A stretch of 5,841 bases of DNA, from positions 1 to 5,841 of the forward strand of contig JANXLO010000764.1 of the NCBI GenBank assembly GCA_025355115.1, given 5' to 3'. This DNA is from Chthonomonadaceae bacterium (GTDB lineage Bacteria > Armatimonadota > Chthonomonadetes > Chthonomonadales > Chthonomonadaceae). The notes beneath the pieces were generated by a model, which worked only from the letters and a program-made list of their open reading frames with translations, had not been told where the DNA came from and searched no databases. This document shows positions 1 to 5,841 of this stretch, piece after piece (position 1 is the first letter of the stretch; every line of letters begins with the position of its first letter). The position numbers were made by a program, and so were the translations under genes.

Positions 1-92
1 CAGGAGGAGCTCGATGCGCGTGACCGACAGATCCGCTCCATGAAGCTCGAGGCGGAGCGGATCTGTCGGTCACGCGCATCGAGCTCCTCCTG
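1..92. repeat. Perfect 39-bp inverted repeat with 14-nt spacer
   Basis: Positions 1-39 are the exact reverse complement of 54-92, with a 14-nt unpaired spacer at 40-53. The left arm runs to the first base of the window, so the true arm may be longer. The arms are protein-coding in character: each reads QEELDARDRQIRS in the direction running into the spacer. The right-arm copy joins smoothly to a leftward reading frame beginning near 188. A perfect palindrome of this length inside a coding sequence is unusual for natural DNA and typical of fold-back chimeras at contig ends (strand switching during amplification, or assembly through a hairpin read). A genuine inverted duplication cannot be excluded. 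It is not a normal terminator: the stem is far too long and there is no T-tract. Confidence 0.9.
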
Positions 93-188
93 TAGTATCG
101 CGATCGCCGGATCGTCGCTTCTCCGCATGGCGATGGAGAGGCGTCGCGCTCGCCAGGGGCTCTGTATTCGCATGTAGCGATCTCTCAT
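1..188 (-). CDS. Partial protein of unknown function, start of a gene downstream of the response regulator
   Basis: An open leftward frame starts at ATG 188-186 (an in-frame alternative ATG is at 173-171) and stays open to the window edge. The believable part reads MRDRYMRIQSPW, then an Arg-rich stretch, then SDDPAIAILQEELDARDRQIRS. The last part is charged, with leucines and isoleucines at heptad-like spacing, as in the beginning of a coiled coil. From position 53 leftward the frame runs into the spacer and the inverted arm of the 1-92 repeat, so the residues there are probably not real. The start lies 28 nt after the stop of the response regulator gene, which suggests one transcript. A GGAAG about 12 nt upstream is a weak ribosome binding site. 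I do not recognise the family. A sensor kinase partner would be a natural guess for this position, but nothing visible shows it. Confidence 0.4.
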   Translation of the reverse strand, partial: MRDRYMRIQSPWRARRLSIAMRRSDDPAIAILQEELDARDRQIRSASSFMERICRSRASSSS

Positions 189-216
189 GGCAGTTGTCGC
201 TTCCGTGATTTTCAGC

Positions 217-798
217 TCAGACGTTGTGGGCGATGATGATGGCTTCCGCGATTTCGCGCATGGATTTGCGGGTGTTCATGCTCTGAACTTGAATGCGCCG
301 GAACGCCTCCTGCTCTTTAAGCCCGTACTGATCCATGAGAATGCCCTTCGCCCGATCCACCGCTTTGCGGGTCTCGAGCTTGTCCTCCAGGTCGCCTGCC
401 TGCTCCTCTATTTTGAGGAAAGCTTCCCAGCGCGCGACAGCCACTTCGATCTGCGGCATGAGATCGCCCTCTTTGAAGGGCTTGACGAGATAGGAGTAGA
501 CGCCCGCCTCCTTCGCCCGGTTGACGAGATCGATCTGGCTGTAGGCAGTCAGCAGCAGCACGGGGGCGATCTTCTCCTCCGTGATGATTCGCGCCGCGTC
601 AATCCCGTCCATCTCGGGCATTTTGACGTCAAGCATAACGACATCGGGCTTGAGTGTGCGAGCCAGCTCGACCGCTCGCGCGCCGTCGCCAGCCTCTCCG
701 ACGACATCGTAGCCGCAGGTCTCCAGCATTTTCTTCAGATCGAGGCGGATGATCGGCTCGTCATCCGCGATAACTATGCGCAGCGGTTTTTCGCTCAC
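217..798 (-). CDS. REC-ANTAR response regulator (putative RNA-binding transcription antiterminator)
   Basis: This 193-residue protein is a two-domain response regulator of the AmiR/NasR/PdtaR type. The N-terminal receiver domain (about 5-122) has the acidic pair D12/D13, the phosphoacceptor D57 in MLDVKMPEMDG, the switch T84, Y103 and the conserved Lys K106 in VKPF. A linker helix leads into an ANTAR domain (about 135-190) with RKAVDRAKGILMDQYGLKEQEAF and the end helix REIAEAIIIA. In this family, phosphorylation by a sensor histidine kinase promotes dimerisation and binding of paired hairpins in target mRNAs, which prevents terminator formation. All receiver key residues are present, so it should be phosphorylatable. 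The length is usual for the PdtaR group. The start is GTG: the only nearby ATG (805-803) is out of frame, and a purine-rich site precedes the GTG. No kinase gene is visible in the window. The target RNA is unknown. Confidence 0.95.
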   Translation of the reverse strand: MSEKPLRIVIADDEPIIRLDLKKMLETCGYDVVGEAGDGARAVELARTLKPDVVMLDVKMPEMDGIDAARIITEEKIAPVLLLTAYSQIDLVNRAKEAGVYSYLVKPFKEGDLMPQIEVAVARWEAFLKIEEQAGDLEDKLETRKAVDRAKGILMDQYGLKEQEAFRRIQVQSMNTRKSMREIAEAIIIAHNV

Positions 799-1137
799 GG
801 GGCATCTCTCTTCCTGGTTCAGTTCAACCGATGTTAGTGCGTCTCTGCGAAGGACAAGTGAGAAGGGTTGGGCCGCAGCGGTGTCACTGCAACAAACTCT
901 GGCCCCACGGGCAATCGCGAGCAGGGAGTCGAAAGCGAAAAAACCGTGCGTGGCAGGCCGGACAGACTGATGAAGCGGCGAGAGACGAAAAGAGGGAAGA
1001 GCGGGTCTGTTTCAGAGGACGGAATCGACAGGGAACAGGTGCCGGTCACCGCCTACAGGGAATTTTCGCGAAAGCGACGGCTCGTCTTCGAGGCCGTTCG
1101 CATAATATGGAGAGCTTTTGCGGAGGAACAGACGCAC
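799..1137. other. Gene-free divergent intergenic region
   Basis: This stretch lies between the leftward response regulator and the rightward promoter at 1138. Its open frames have low-complexity Arg/Ser/Lys-rich translations and no family resemblance, so I call no gene. It must hold the leftward promoter of the response regulator. Only weak matches are visible (leftward TTGTCC and TAACAT separated by 15 nt, near 832-858), so that promoter is not placed. Local structure includes GGGCC/GGCCC (870-874 with 901-905) enclosing a GCAG/CTGC hairpin (875-878 with 887-890). There is also a 10-nt palindrome, TTTCGCGAAA, at 1064-1073, 65 nt upstream of the -35 box, which could be an operator half or chance. 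Confidence 0.6.
806..815 (-). promoter_or_regulatory. Ribosome binding site supporting the GTG start of the response regulator
   Basis: Read leftward, this is AGGAAGAGAG, ending 7 nt before the GTG at 798-796. The nearby ATG at 805-803 lies too close to this site and in another frame, so the GTG is the better start. Confidence 0.6.
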
Positions 1138-1166
1138 TTGACGTGCGCCACAACCTATTATATAAT
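1138..1166 (+). promoter_or_regulatory. Near-consensus sigma70 promoter for the membrane protein gene
   Basis: TTGACG at 1138-1143 (5 of 6 to the -35 consensus) and TATAAT at 1161-1166 (6 of 6) are separated by exactly 17 nt. Transcription should begin near 1172-1174. This places the upstream in-frame GTG (1172) at or before the first transcribed base and rules it out as a start codon. The promoter faces the membrane protein gene and probably serves the GH2 gene as well. Confidence 0.8.
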
Positions 1167-1172
1167 AGGAAG

Positions 1173-1279
1173 TGCCCCTTTGTCAAAGGGTTCTGAGTAG
1201 TCTGCCCGGTATTTTGTACTGTAACCGGGCTATTCGCTTAGAAAATGGCATCAATATCTTTGGGAGTCTGCCCGCTCGT
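1173..1279 (+). promoter_or_regulatory. Structured 5' leader of the membrane protein mRNA
   Basis: The predicted leader is about 107 nt. It contains a 6-bp hairpin right at the 5' end (CCCTTT 1176-1181 with AAAGGG 1185-1190, 3-nt loop) and a 7-bp hairpin (GCCCGGT 1204-1210 with ACCGGGC 1224-1230, 13-nt loop). A GGGAG at 1262-1266 may be the ribosome binding site, though its 13-nt distance to the ATG at 1280 is long. A 26-codon frame from ATG 1245 to TGA 1323-1325 overlaps the start of the main gene. Neither hairpin has a T-tract or the six-base loops typical of ANTAR targets, and I recognise no known riboswitch. Confidence 0.4.
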
Positions 1280-2302
1280 ATGGAACAATCCCTTCCCGAA
1301 CCGCTCGCCGACTCTACTGCCTTGACGCCCGACGTCTTCCCTCCACTGGAAGCGGCCGGAATAACAGACGAACCTGCATCCGAACGGCTCGACAGTGCCA
1401 GCACGGAATACTCGCCCGTCCGCTCTTCCAAAAAGGAGGGCTGGCTGGCGGTGGCTACCGCAGGTGGCTACCTTCTCTTCTGGCCTCTAGTCCGCAGGAT
1501 ACCTTCCGCTTCCCTCCCCATTGTCGCTTTGACGACCATGCTCTCTCTGCTGCTGGTGCTTCACTTCACTGTACGAATCGCTCGCGCCATCCGTTCACCG
1601 TTCGCACTCGGCGTCAATTTGATCGCTGCGGGGGCCGTCGTGCTGCCCTCAATTCTGATTCCGCTGCTGGGTCAGATGACGCCTGCATGGCCTGGCTGGG
1701 CTGGCATCATCCCGTTCTGGAAGAGCTACCTGCAGTTCTTCCGCAGCATAAACGGACTCCACACCCTTGCCCTCATCTGGCTGGCGGCCGCGCTCGGCGT
1801 GCTTATTTCCCGGCTGGTGCGTGAGGTCAAGCTTCTCCTGCCAATGGGAGTGACGCTCGCGATGGTGGACATGTACGCGGTTTTCGGGGGAGGGATCGTC
1901 GCCGTCGCGGAGAGCGGAAAAAACAGTCTGGCGCACACCGCTATGTCCGCGCTGACGGTTCAACTCCCCACGACGCAGCCGAAGAGCGGCGCAGCGCCTT
2001 TTCCGCTTCTGGTAGGTTTCGCGGATTTTCTGTTCATCGCCCTGTTTTTCGCCTGCTTTTCCCGCTTCAAGATCCCTGGTCGCAGGACTTTCCTCGTCCT
2101 GTACACGGTGTTGTTTCTCTACATGGGGCTCGTCTTTCTCTTCGGCTGGGCGCTGCCTGCATTAGTCCCAATTGCAGTTGTTGTAATCGGCATGAACCTT
2201 CGACAGTTCCGTTACGTACGTGAGGAAGCTTTTGCCCTGCTCTACGCCGGACTCATACTCGCGGCTGCGCTTAGTTATCTAGTATACCGATCCAGACATT
2301 AA
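1280..2302 (+). CDS. Candidate presenilin/SPP-like (A22-type) intramembrane aspartyl protease
   Basis: This is a polytopic inner-membrane protein of 340 residues from ATG 1280. That start is chosen because the promoter at 1138-1166 excludes the upstream GTG at 1172. An acidic, Pro/Ser-rich, probably disordered N-terminus (1-53) precedes about nine hydrophobic helices: near 55-71, 77-97, 107-131, 158-177, 184-211, 241-260, 270-288, 290-306 and 316-336. Three features match presenilin and signal peptide peptidase. D197 lies in LLPMGVTLAMVDMYAV, like the YD helix. D249 lies in LLVGFADFLFIALF, like the GLGDFIFY helix. PAL lies at 293-295 in GWALPALVPI, just after a hydrophobic helix, as in KKALPAL of presenilin-1. 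The two Asp residues are 52 apart, close to SPP spacing. A family member would cleave transmembrane segments within the bilayer. Oddities are GFAD instead of GxGD, Val instead of Tyr before the first Asp, and an extra C-terminal helix. The substrate is unknown. It could instead be an inactive homologue or an unrelated membrane protein with chance motifs. Confidence 0.62.
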   Translation: MEQSLPEPLADSTALTPDVFPPLEAAGITDEPASERLDSASTEYSPVRSSKKEGWLAVATAGGYLLFWPLVRRIPSASLPIVALTTMLSLLLVLHFTVRIARAIRSPFALGVNLIAAGAVVLPSILIPLLGQMTPAWPGWAGIIPFWKSYLQFFRSINGLHTLALIWLAAALGVLISRLVREVKLLLPMGVTLAMVDMYAVFGGGIVAVAESGKNSLAHTAMSALTVQLPTTQPKSGAAPFPLLVGFADFLFIALFFACFSRFKIPGRRTFLVLYTVLFLYMGLVFLFGWALPALVPIAVVVIGMNLRQFRYVREEAFALLYAGLILAAALSYLVYRSRH

Positions 2303-2360
2303 CATATTTTGCCGCTGTGCCATTTCATTAGCATGACGGTGACTGAGAAGGATAGTCAAA

Positions 2361-5165
2361 ATGAGGGTTACCAATCCGCTTCGTCCTGCGATTTCGCTCG
2401 ACGGAGAGTGGTCTTTTCAATATGGAGAGGAAGAGTTGGCGCAGCCGATGAGCGTGCCTGCGGCCTGGGAGGTTCAGCGGCCTGACCTGCGAGGCAAGGG
2501 CGGCACGGCGGTCTATGAACGGACGTTTACGGTGCCCGCTGAGTTCGCGGGACGCCGTGTACTCATCCGTTTCGGAGCGGTCGACTATTTCACCGAGGTC
2601 TGGATCAACGACGCGCTTGTGGGCACTCACGAAGGGGGCTACACACCCTTCTCATTTCCGATTGAGCATGTGCTGCGCGGGCACGGGCCGGATTCGGTGC
2701 AGACAGTGCGGGTACGCGTGACGGATGCCGCGAAGGAACTTACTGTCCCACTGCCGGATGGAACTCCGCTTGTCTTCGATGAGATCCCACACGGCAAGCA
2801 GAGCTGGTACACCAGCGTCAGCGGGATATGGCAAAGTGTCTTCGTGGAGGCGCTCTCTTTCGCGCATATGGAGCGGGCGGCAGTTCATCCCGACATAGAT
2901 GCGGGCACGGCGACGGCGCAGCTAACGCTCACTGGCCTGCCTGAGAATCCCGTGAACAAATGGCAGGTTCGCATTGCCCTCTCACCCCCGAACAGTCGTG
3001 GCTTGATCCACACCATCAATTGCCCAGTAGAGGGGCATGTCAATCGTGAGGGTGAAACATGGGATCTGACCGTGAGATTCGACGTCCCTGACGCTCTTCT
3101 CTGGTCGCCCGAGACGCCTAACCTCTACACCGCGACGGTCACACTGCTGGAGGGAGAGACCGCTCATGACACACTGAATGTCCGTTTCGGCATGCGCAAG
3201 GTGGAGACGCGCGAGGGCCGCATATGGCTGAATCACCGCCCGCTATTTCTCATCGGTGCGCTGGATCAGGACTTCTATCCGCAGACGATCTACACCCCGC
3301 CCTCCGACGACTATCTCCGCAGCCAGTTCATGAAGGCGAAAGAGATGGGACTGAACCTGATGCGCTGCCACATCAAAGTCCCTGCCGAGGAGTATCTGGA
3401 TCTGTGCGACGAACTCGGGCTGCTGGTCTGGTACGAACTCCCGAATGGGGAAAAGCTGACTCCCGCCTTCAGGGAGCGCGCATGGAAGACCTGGCAGGCG
3501 ATGTGGAAACGCGATGCCAGCCACCCTTGCATCATCATCCTGACAATCATCAACGAGTCCTGGGGCATAAACCTGAACGACGCCGAGCAGCGGCTCTGGC
3601 TTCGCGACACCTATTTTCGCGCGAAGGCTGCCTTCCCAGATTGGCTGATTGTGGACAACTCCGCCTGCATCCCAAACTACCATCTCGCTAGCGACCTGGA
3701 CGACTACCATATCTATTTCAGCATTCCGGACCACGCGGACGCTTTTGCGGAGTGGATCGCTGCCCTCGCGAAACGCGAGAACGGAACCTTTTCGACCTAT
3801 GGTGATGCGGAATATACTAGCAGAGAGCCCATTATATTATCGGAGTTCGGCAACTGGGGGCTACCCATCCTCGAGAAGGTGTTAGAGGCGGAGGGCGGTG
3901 AACCCTACTGGTTCAAGACTGGGGAGGGGCCTGTCCGCCCGGAAAAGCTGATGAAGCGGTTCGAAGCGCAGGGGCTGAGCCGAGCCTTCAAGGACTATGA
4001 CGCTCTAGCAGTGGCCTCGCAGGAGCAGCAGTGGATCTCTCTGAAGTGGGAGATCGAGGAGATGCGCAGGCATCCGGAAATGGCTGGCTATGTCATTACG
4101 GAGCTGACGGACATCAACTGGGAGTGCAACGGGCTAATGGATATTGGGCGCAACCCCAAGGTGTTCTATCATCGACTGAAGGATATTCAAGCGCAAGACA
4201 TTTTGATTCCCCGGCTCTACCCCAGGTCGGCGCTGTGGGAAGGGGAGGCGGCAATGCTGAGCCTGGCCTTCTCCTGCTTCAGCGGCCGTCCGGTCATTGG
4301 TGGCTGCATTTCGTGGGAGTTAGAGGAAATAGCGACGAGACAGAACGGCGTCGTGACGGGTGCATCGCTGCACGACTTAGCATTGACGAGTGCATTGAAG
4401 GGCGTGATTCCTGTCTCGATGGATGGGGAGGAGCCCTCGATTGGCTCGTATTCACTTGGGCAGATCACGCTGACTGCCCCACATGTGACCGAGCCCACGA
4501 AGGTGTTGTTGCGTCTTATTTTGAAGGATGAGGCGGGCGCGGAAGTCGCCCGCACAACTCAGTCGGTCGTCTTCGTCCCCGCTGCGATACTCGGCCTTGG
4601 TCGCGGCCGACAGTTGCAGCTACACGATTCGCTGCATGTGGTGGACAATCTGGCAGCAAGCCTGAACGACCTCGGATTCGGCGTAACTCTCACTGGCACC
4701 GCGCCCATATTGGCGACGGCCTGGAACACCGAGCTGGCGAAGAAGGTGCAGGCTGGCGGCAAAGCTCTGCTCATCGCGAACGACCCGCGCAGTGTGACGA
4801 TGGCGAGTGGACTCGGATTCAGCCTCTCCAACCGGAATACGAATAGCTGGTGGGGCGATTGGTGCTCGTCAAAAATCTGGTTTGCGACAGACTCGTTTCC
4901 GTCGCTTCCCGATACTGCCCGCTTCGATTTCGAGTTCAAATCCATCGTGCCAAAATACGTAATGACAGGCCCATTGGCCGAAAACATCCATTCCGGCCTG
5001 TTCCTCGGTTGGCTTCACTCCCCCGCTGCACTGGTAGTCCGTCTGGCAGTGGGCAAAGGTCAGTTGGTCATAACGACCTTCGACATCCTAGCCAACCTGG
5101 GCATAGATCCAATCGCTACTCTGCTGCTACAAGATCTGCTGGCATTGGCGAATGGCACGGACTGA
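2361..5165 (+). CDS. Glycoside hydrolase family 2 protein (beta-galactosidase/beta-glucuronidase type)
   Basis: This 934-residue enzyme is a GH2 exo-glycosidase acting by the retaining mechanism. The N-terminal jelly-roll sugar-binding domain (about 8-165) shows SLDGEWSFQ, YERTFTVP, RFGAVDYFTEVWIN and GIWQSVFVE. An Ig-like domain (about 168-285) ends at RFGMRKVE, and a TIM barrel (about 286-615) follows. The acid/base is E399 in IINESWG and the nucleophile E495 in ILSEFGNWG; both are intact. After a further beta domain (about 620-740), the C-terminus (about 742-930) resembles the class I glutamine-amidotransferase-like fold seen at the end of some large glycosidases, with GGKALLI, GKGQLVITTFDI and LLLQDLL. 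There is no signal peptide or membrane helix, so it should be cytoplasmic and act on imported oligosaccharides or glycosides. The sugar specificity cannot be read from the sequence. AGAAGGA at 2346-2352 is a good ribosome binding site 8 nt before the ATG. It begins 58 nt after the membrane protein gene with no terminator between them. Confidence 0.92.
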   Translation: MRVTNPLRPAISLDGEWSFQYGEEELAQPMSVPAAWEVQRPDLRGKGGTAVYERTFTVPAEFAGRRVLIRFGAVDYFTEVWINDALVGTHEGGYTPFSFPIEHVLRGHGPDSVQTVRVRVTDAAKELTVPLPDGTPLVFDEIPHGKQSWYTSVSGIWQSVFVEALSFAHMERAAVHPDIDAGTATAQLTLTGLPENPVNKWQVRIALSPPNSRGLIHTINCPVEGHVNREGETWDLTVRFDVPDALLWSPETPNLYTATVTLLEGETAHDTLNVRFGMRKVETREGRIWLNHRPLFLIGALDQDFYPQTIYTPPSDDYLRSQFMKAKEMGLNLMRCHIKVPAEEYLDLCDELGLLVWYELPNGEKLTPAFRERAWKTWQAMWKRDASHPCIIILTIINESWGINLNDAEQRLWLRDTYFRAKAAFPDWLIVDNSACIPNYHLASDLDDYHIYFSIPDHADAFAEWIAALAKRENGTFSTYGDAEYTSREPIILSEFGNWGLPILEKVLEAEGGEPYWFKTGEGPVRPEKLMKRFEAQGLSRAFKDYDALAVASQEQQWISLKWEIEEMRRHPEMAGYVITELTDINWECNGLMDIGRNPKVFYHRLKDIQAQDILIPRLYPRSALWEGEAAMLSLAFSCFSGRPVIGGCISWELEEIATRQNGVVTGASLHDLALTSALKGVIPVSMDGEEPSIGSYSLGQITLTAPHVTEPTKVLLRLILKDEAGAEVARTTQSVVFVPAAILGLGRGRQLQLHDSLHVVDNLAASLNDLGFGVTLTGTAPILATAWNTELAKKVQAGGKALLIANDPRSVTMASGLGFSLSNRNTNSWWGDWCSSKIWFATDSFPSLPDTARFDFEFKSIVPKYVMTGPLAENIHSGLFLGWLHSPAALVVRLAVGKGQLVITTFDILANLGIDPIATLLLQDLLALANGTD

Positions 5166-5216
5166 GACCCTGTGCAGCTAAGCGGCACATCGTTCGAAGT
5201 TCGTAATTTGTTTTAA

Positions 5217-5263
5217 GCCCAACAATGCCCTTTTGCTTACTGTGCAAAAGGGCAATGTCGGGC
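5217..5263 (-). terminator. Long hairpin between convergent genes, likely transcription end for the leftward reductase
   Basis: A perfect 10-bp stem (5227-5236 with 5244-5253, 7-nt loop) is extended outward by T-A, ACA/TGT and GCCC/GGGC pairs. In leftward RNA the outer part also gains a G-U pair (5259 with 5221), leaving a single U-U mismatch. In rightward RNA the same positions give A-C and A-A mismatches. The structure therefore fits leftward transcripts better, and it lies 116 nt past the reductase stop. No clean T-tract follows on either side (leftward: TTAAAACAAATT), so calling it an intrinsic terminator is tentative. It may also stop or protect the 3' end of the GH2 mRNA. Confidence 0.5.
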
Positions 5264-5308
5264 GTGAAGCAAACGCAAATTTTGCGAAAGCTGTCGAAAC
5301 TAACAGAC

Positions 5309-5338
5309 ATAATATTGAATCAGAAGGCGTTCTGTCAG
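5309..5338 (-). promoter_or_regulatory. Possible weak leftward promoter upstream of the hairpin
   Basis: Leftward CTGACA (5338-5333) and TATTAT (5314-5309) are separated by 18 nt, each matching the sigma70 consensus at 5 of 6 positions. Transcription would begin near 5302 and reach the 5217-5263 hairpin after about 40 nt, giving an RNA of roughly 85 nt. The surrounding gap is AT-richer than the genes, so a chance match is quite possible. Confidence 0.2.
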
Positions 5339-5379
5339 CTTAACGTCACAGGTAAACCGTCTATTCTCCGTTTCAACGC

Positions 5380-5841
5380 TCAAACCATGGTCTTCATATC
5401 TATGACGAAGCGGTACCGCACATCGCTCTTCTGCATCCGCACAAATGCTGCGTTGATCTGATCGACAGGAATAGTCTCGATGTCCGACGTGATGCCGTGC
5501 TCGCCGCAAAAATCGAGCATTTCCTGCGTCTCCGCAATGCCTCCAATGAGGGACCCTGCAAGCCGTCTCCGCCCGAAAATCAGGGGGAGCAGCGCCACAG
5601 GCATCGGCTCCGGCACCACGCCAAGCATCACCATCGTTCCGTCCTTCGCAAGTAATGCTAGATGGGCGTTGACTTCGTGAACGGCCGAAACGGTGTTCAG
5701 AATGAGATCGAAGCTGCCTGCAGCTGCAGTCATCGCCACTGCATCACTCGAAAGGAGAAACGATTTCGCACCCAGGCGAATGGCATCGTCGCGCTTGCGT
5801 TGTGAGGTACTGAGCACCGTAACTTCCGCACCCATTGCCGA
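5380..5841 (-). CDS. Zinc-type NADP(H)-dependent aldehyde reductase/alcohol dehydrogenase, C-terminal part (YahK/cinnamyl-alcohol dehydrogenase family)
   Basis: Only the last 153 residues are in the window; the gene begins beyond the right edge, and family members are about 350 residues. The visible part is the end of the Rossmann domain and the C-terminal return to the catalytic domain. AMGAEVTVLSTSQRKRDDA is the second beta strand, whose Ser-Thr-Ser-x-x-Lys pattern binds the 2'-phosphate of NADP(H). Then come RLGAKSFLLSSD, FDLILNTVSA, LLAKDGTMVMLG, the family signature GSLIGGIAETQEMLDFC, and the end DVRYRFVIDMKTMV. These match the YahK-type medium-chain dehydrogenases, which reduce a broad range of aldehydes to alcohols in the cytoplasm. 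The catalytic zinc ligands and the GxGxxG motif would lie outside the window. An internal Met at 5835 is not the start, because the frame stays open to the edge. The gene is convergent with the GH2 gene. Confidence 0.93.
   Translation of the reverse strand, partial: SAMGAEVTVLSTSQRKRDDAIRLGAKSFLLSSDAVAMTAAAGSFDLILNTVSAVHEVNAHLALLAKDGTMVMLGVVPEPMPVALLPLIFGRRRLAGSLIGGIAETQEMLDFCGEHGITSDIETIPVDQINAAFVRMQKSDVRYRFVIDMKTMV

Noticed and set aside
187..837. Rightward open frame opposite the response regulator
   Set aside because: It is the antisense shadow of a clear REC-ANTAR gene; the GC-rich third codon positions of that gene keep the opposite strand open.
868..907. Possible small structured RNA (nested GGGCC/GGCCC and GCAG/CTGC pairings)
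   Set aside because: Stems are short, the loop region is large, and no promoter, terminator or known RNA family pattern accompanies it.
831..1200. Overlapping open frames in the divergent intergenic region
   Set aside because: Their translations are Arg/Ser/Lys-rich without domain resemblance, several frames overlap one another, and they cross the promoter at 1138-1166.
1173..1230. Leader hairpins as a target of the neighbouring ANTAR regulator
   Set aside because: Known ANTAR targets are paired hairpins with six-base loops having A first and G fourth; these loops are 3 and 13 nt.
1172..1279. Longer version of the membrane protein starting at GTG 1172, adding 36 residues
   Set aside because: The GTG lies at the predicted transcription start of a near-consensus promoter, has no usable ribosome binding site, and the extra residues come from hairpin sequence.
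5276..5289. Short palindrome CGCAAATTTTGCG near the leftward gene end
   Set aside because: It is too short to be distinguished from chance and would leave almost no loop as a hairpin.

Overview
This is a moderately GC-rich bacterial window with four protein-coding regions, two of them cut off. A GTG-started REC-ANTAR response regulator and a large cytoplasmic glycoside hydrolase family 2 enzyme would fit Armatimonadota or Chloroflexota. That placement is weak inference, because no taxonomic marker gene is present.

Layout. Positions 1-92 form a perfect 39-bp inverted repeat around a 14-nt spacer, and the left arm runs off the window edge. It interrupts a leftward reading frame (start near 188) that lies 28 nt behind the response regulator gene (217-798, leftward). 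Positions 799-1137 hold no gene and separate the leftward response regulator unit from a rightward unit. A near-consensus sigma70 promoter (TTGACG, 17 nt, TATAAT; 1138-1166) and a leader of about 107 nt with two hairpins precede a polytopic membrane protein (1280-2302). A GH2 glycosidase (2361-5165) follows after 58 nt, probably in the same transcript. A 214-nt gap with a long hairpin (5217-5263) separates it from the convergent 3' half of a zinc-type, probably NADP(H)-dependent, aldehyde reductase/alcohol dehydrogenase (5380 to the window end, leftward).

The most interesting item is the membrane protein. It carries, in the right order and spacing, the three signatures of the presenilin / signal-peptide-peptidase (A22) intramembrane aspartyl proteases: an Asp in a TM6-like helix (D197), a GFAD version of the GxGD motif in the next helix (D249), and an ALPAL (PAL) motif two helices later (293-295). 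Such proteins are familiar in eukaryotes and archaea and uncommon in bacteria. This one has an Ala in place of the second Gly of GxGD and Val in place of the Tyr of the YD motif.

No CRISPR array, insertion sequence, tRNA or rRNA was recognised. How the genes work together is unclear. The membrane protein and the GH2 enzyme may share a promoter, but nothing in the sequence links a protease to sugar breakdown.
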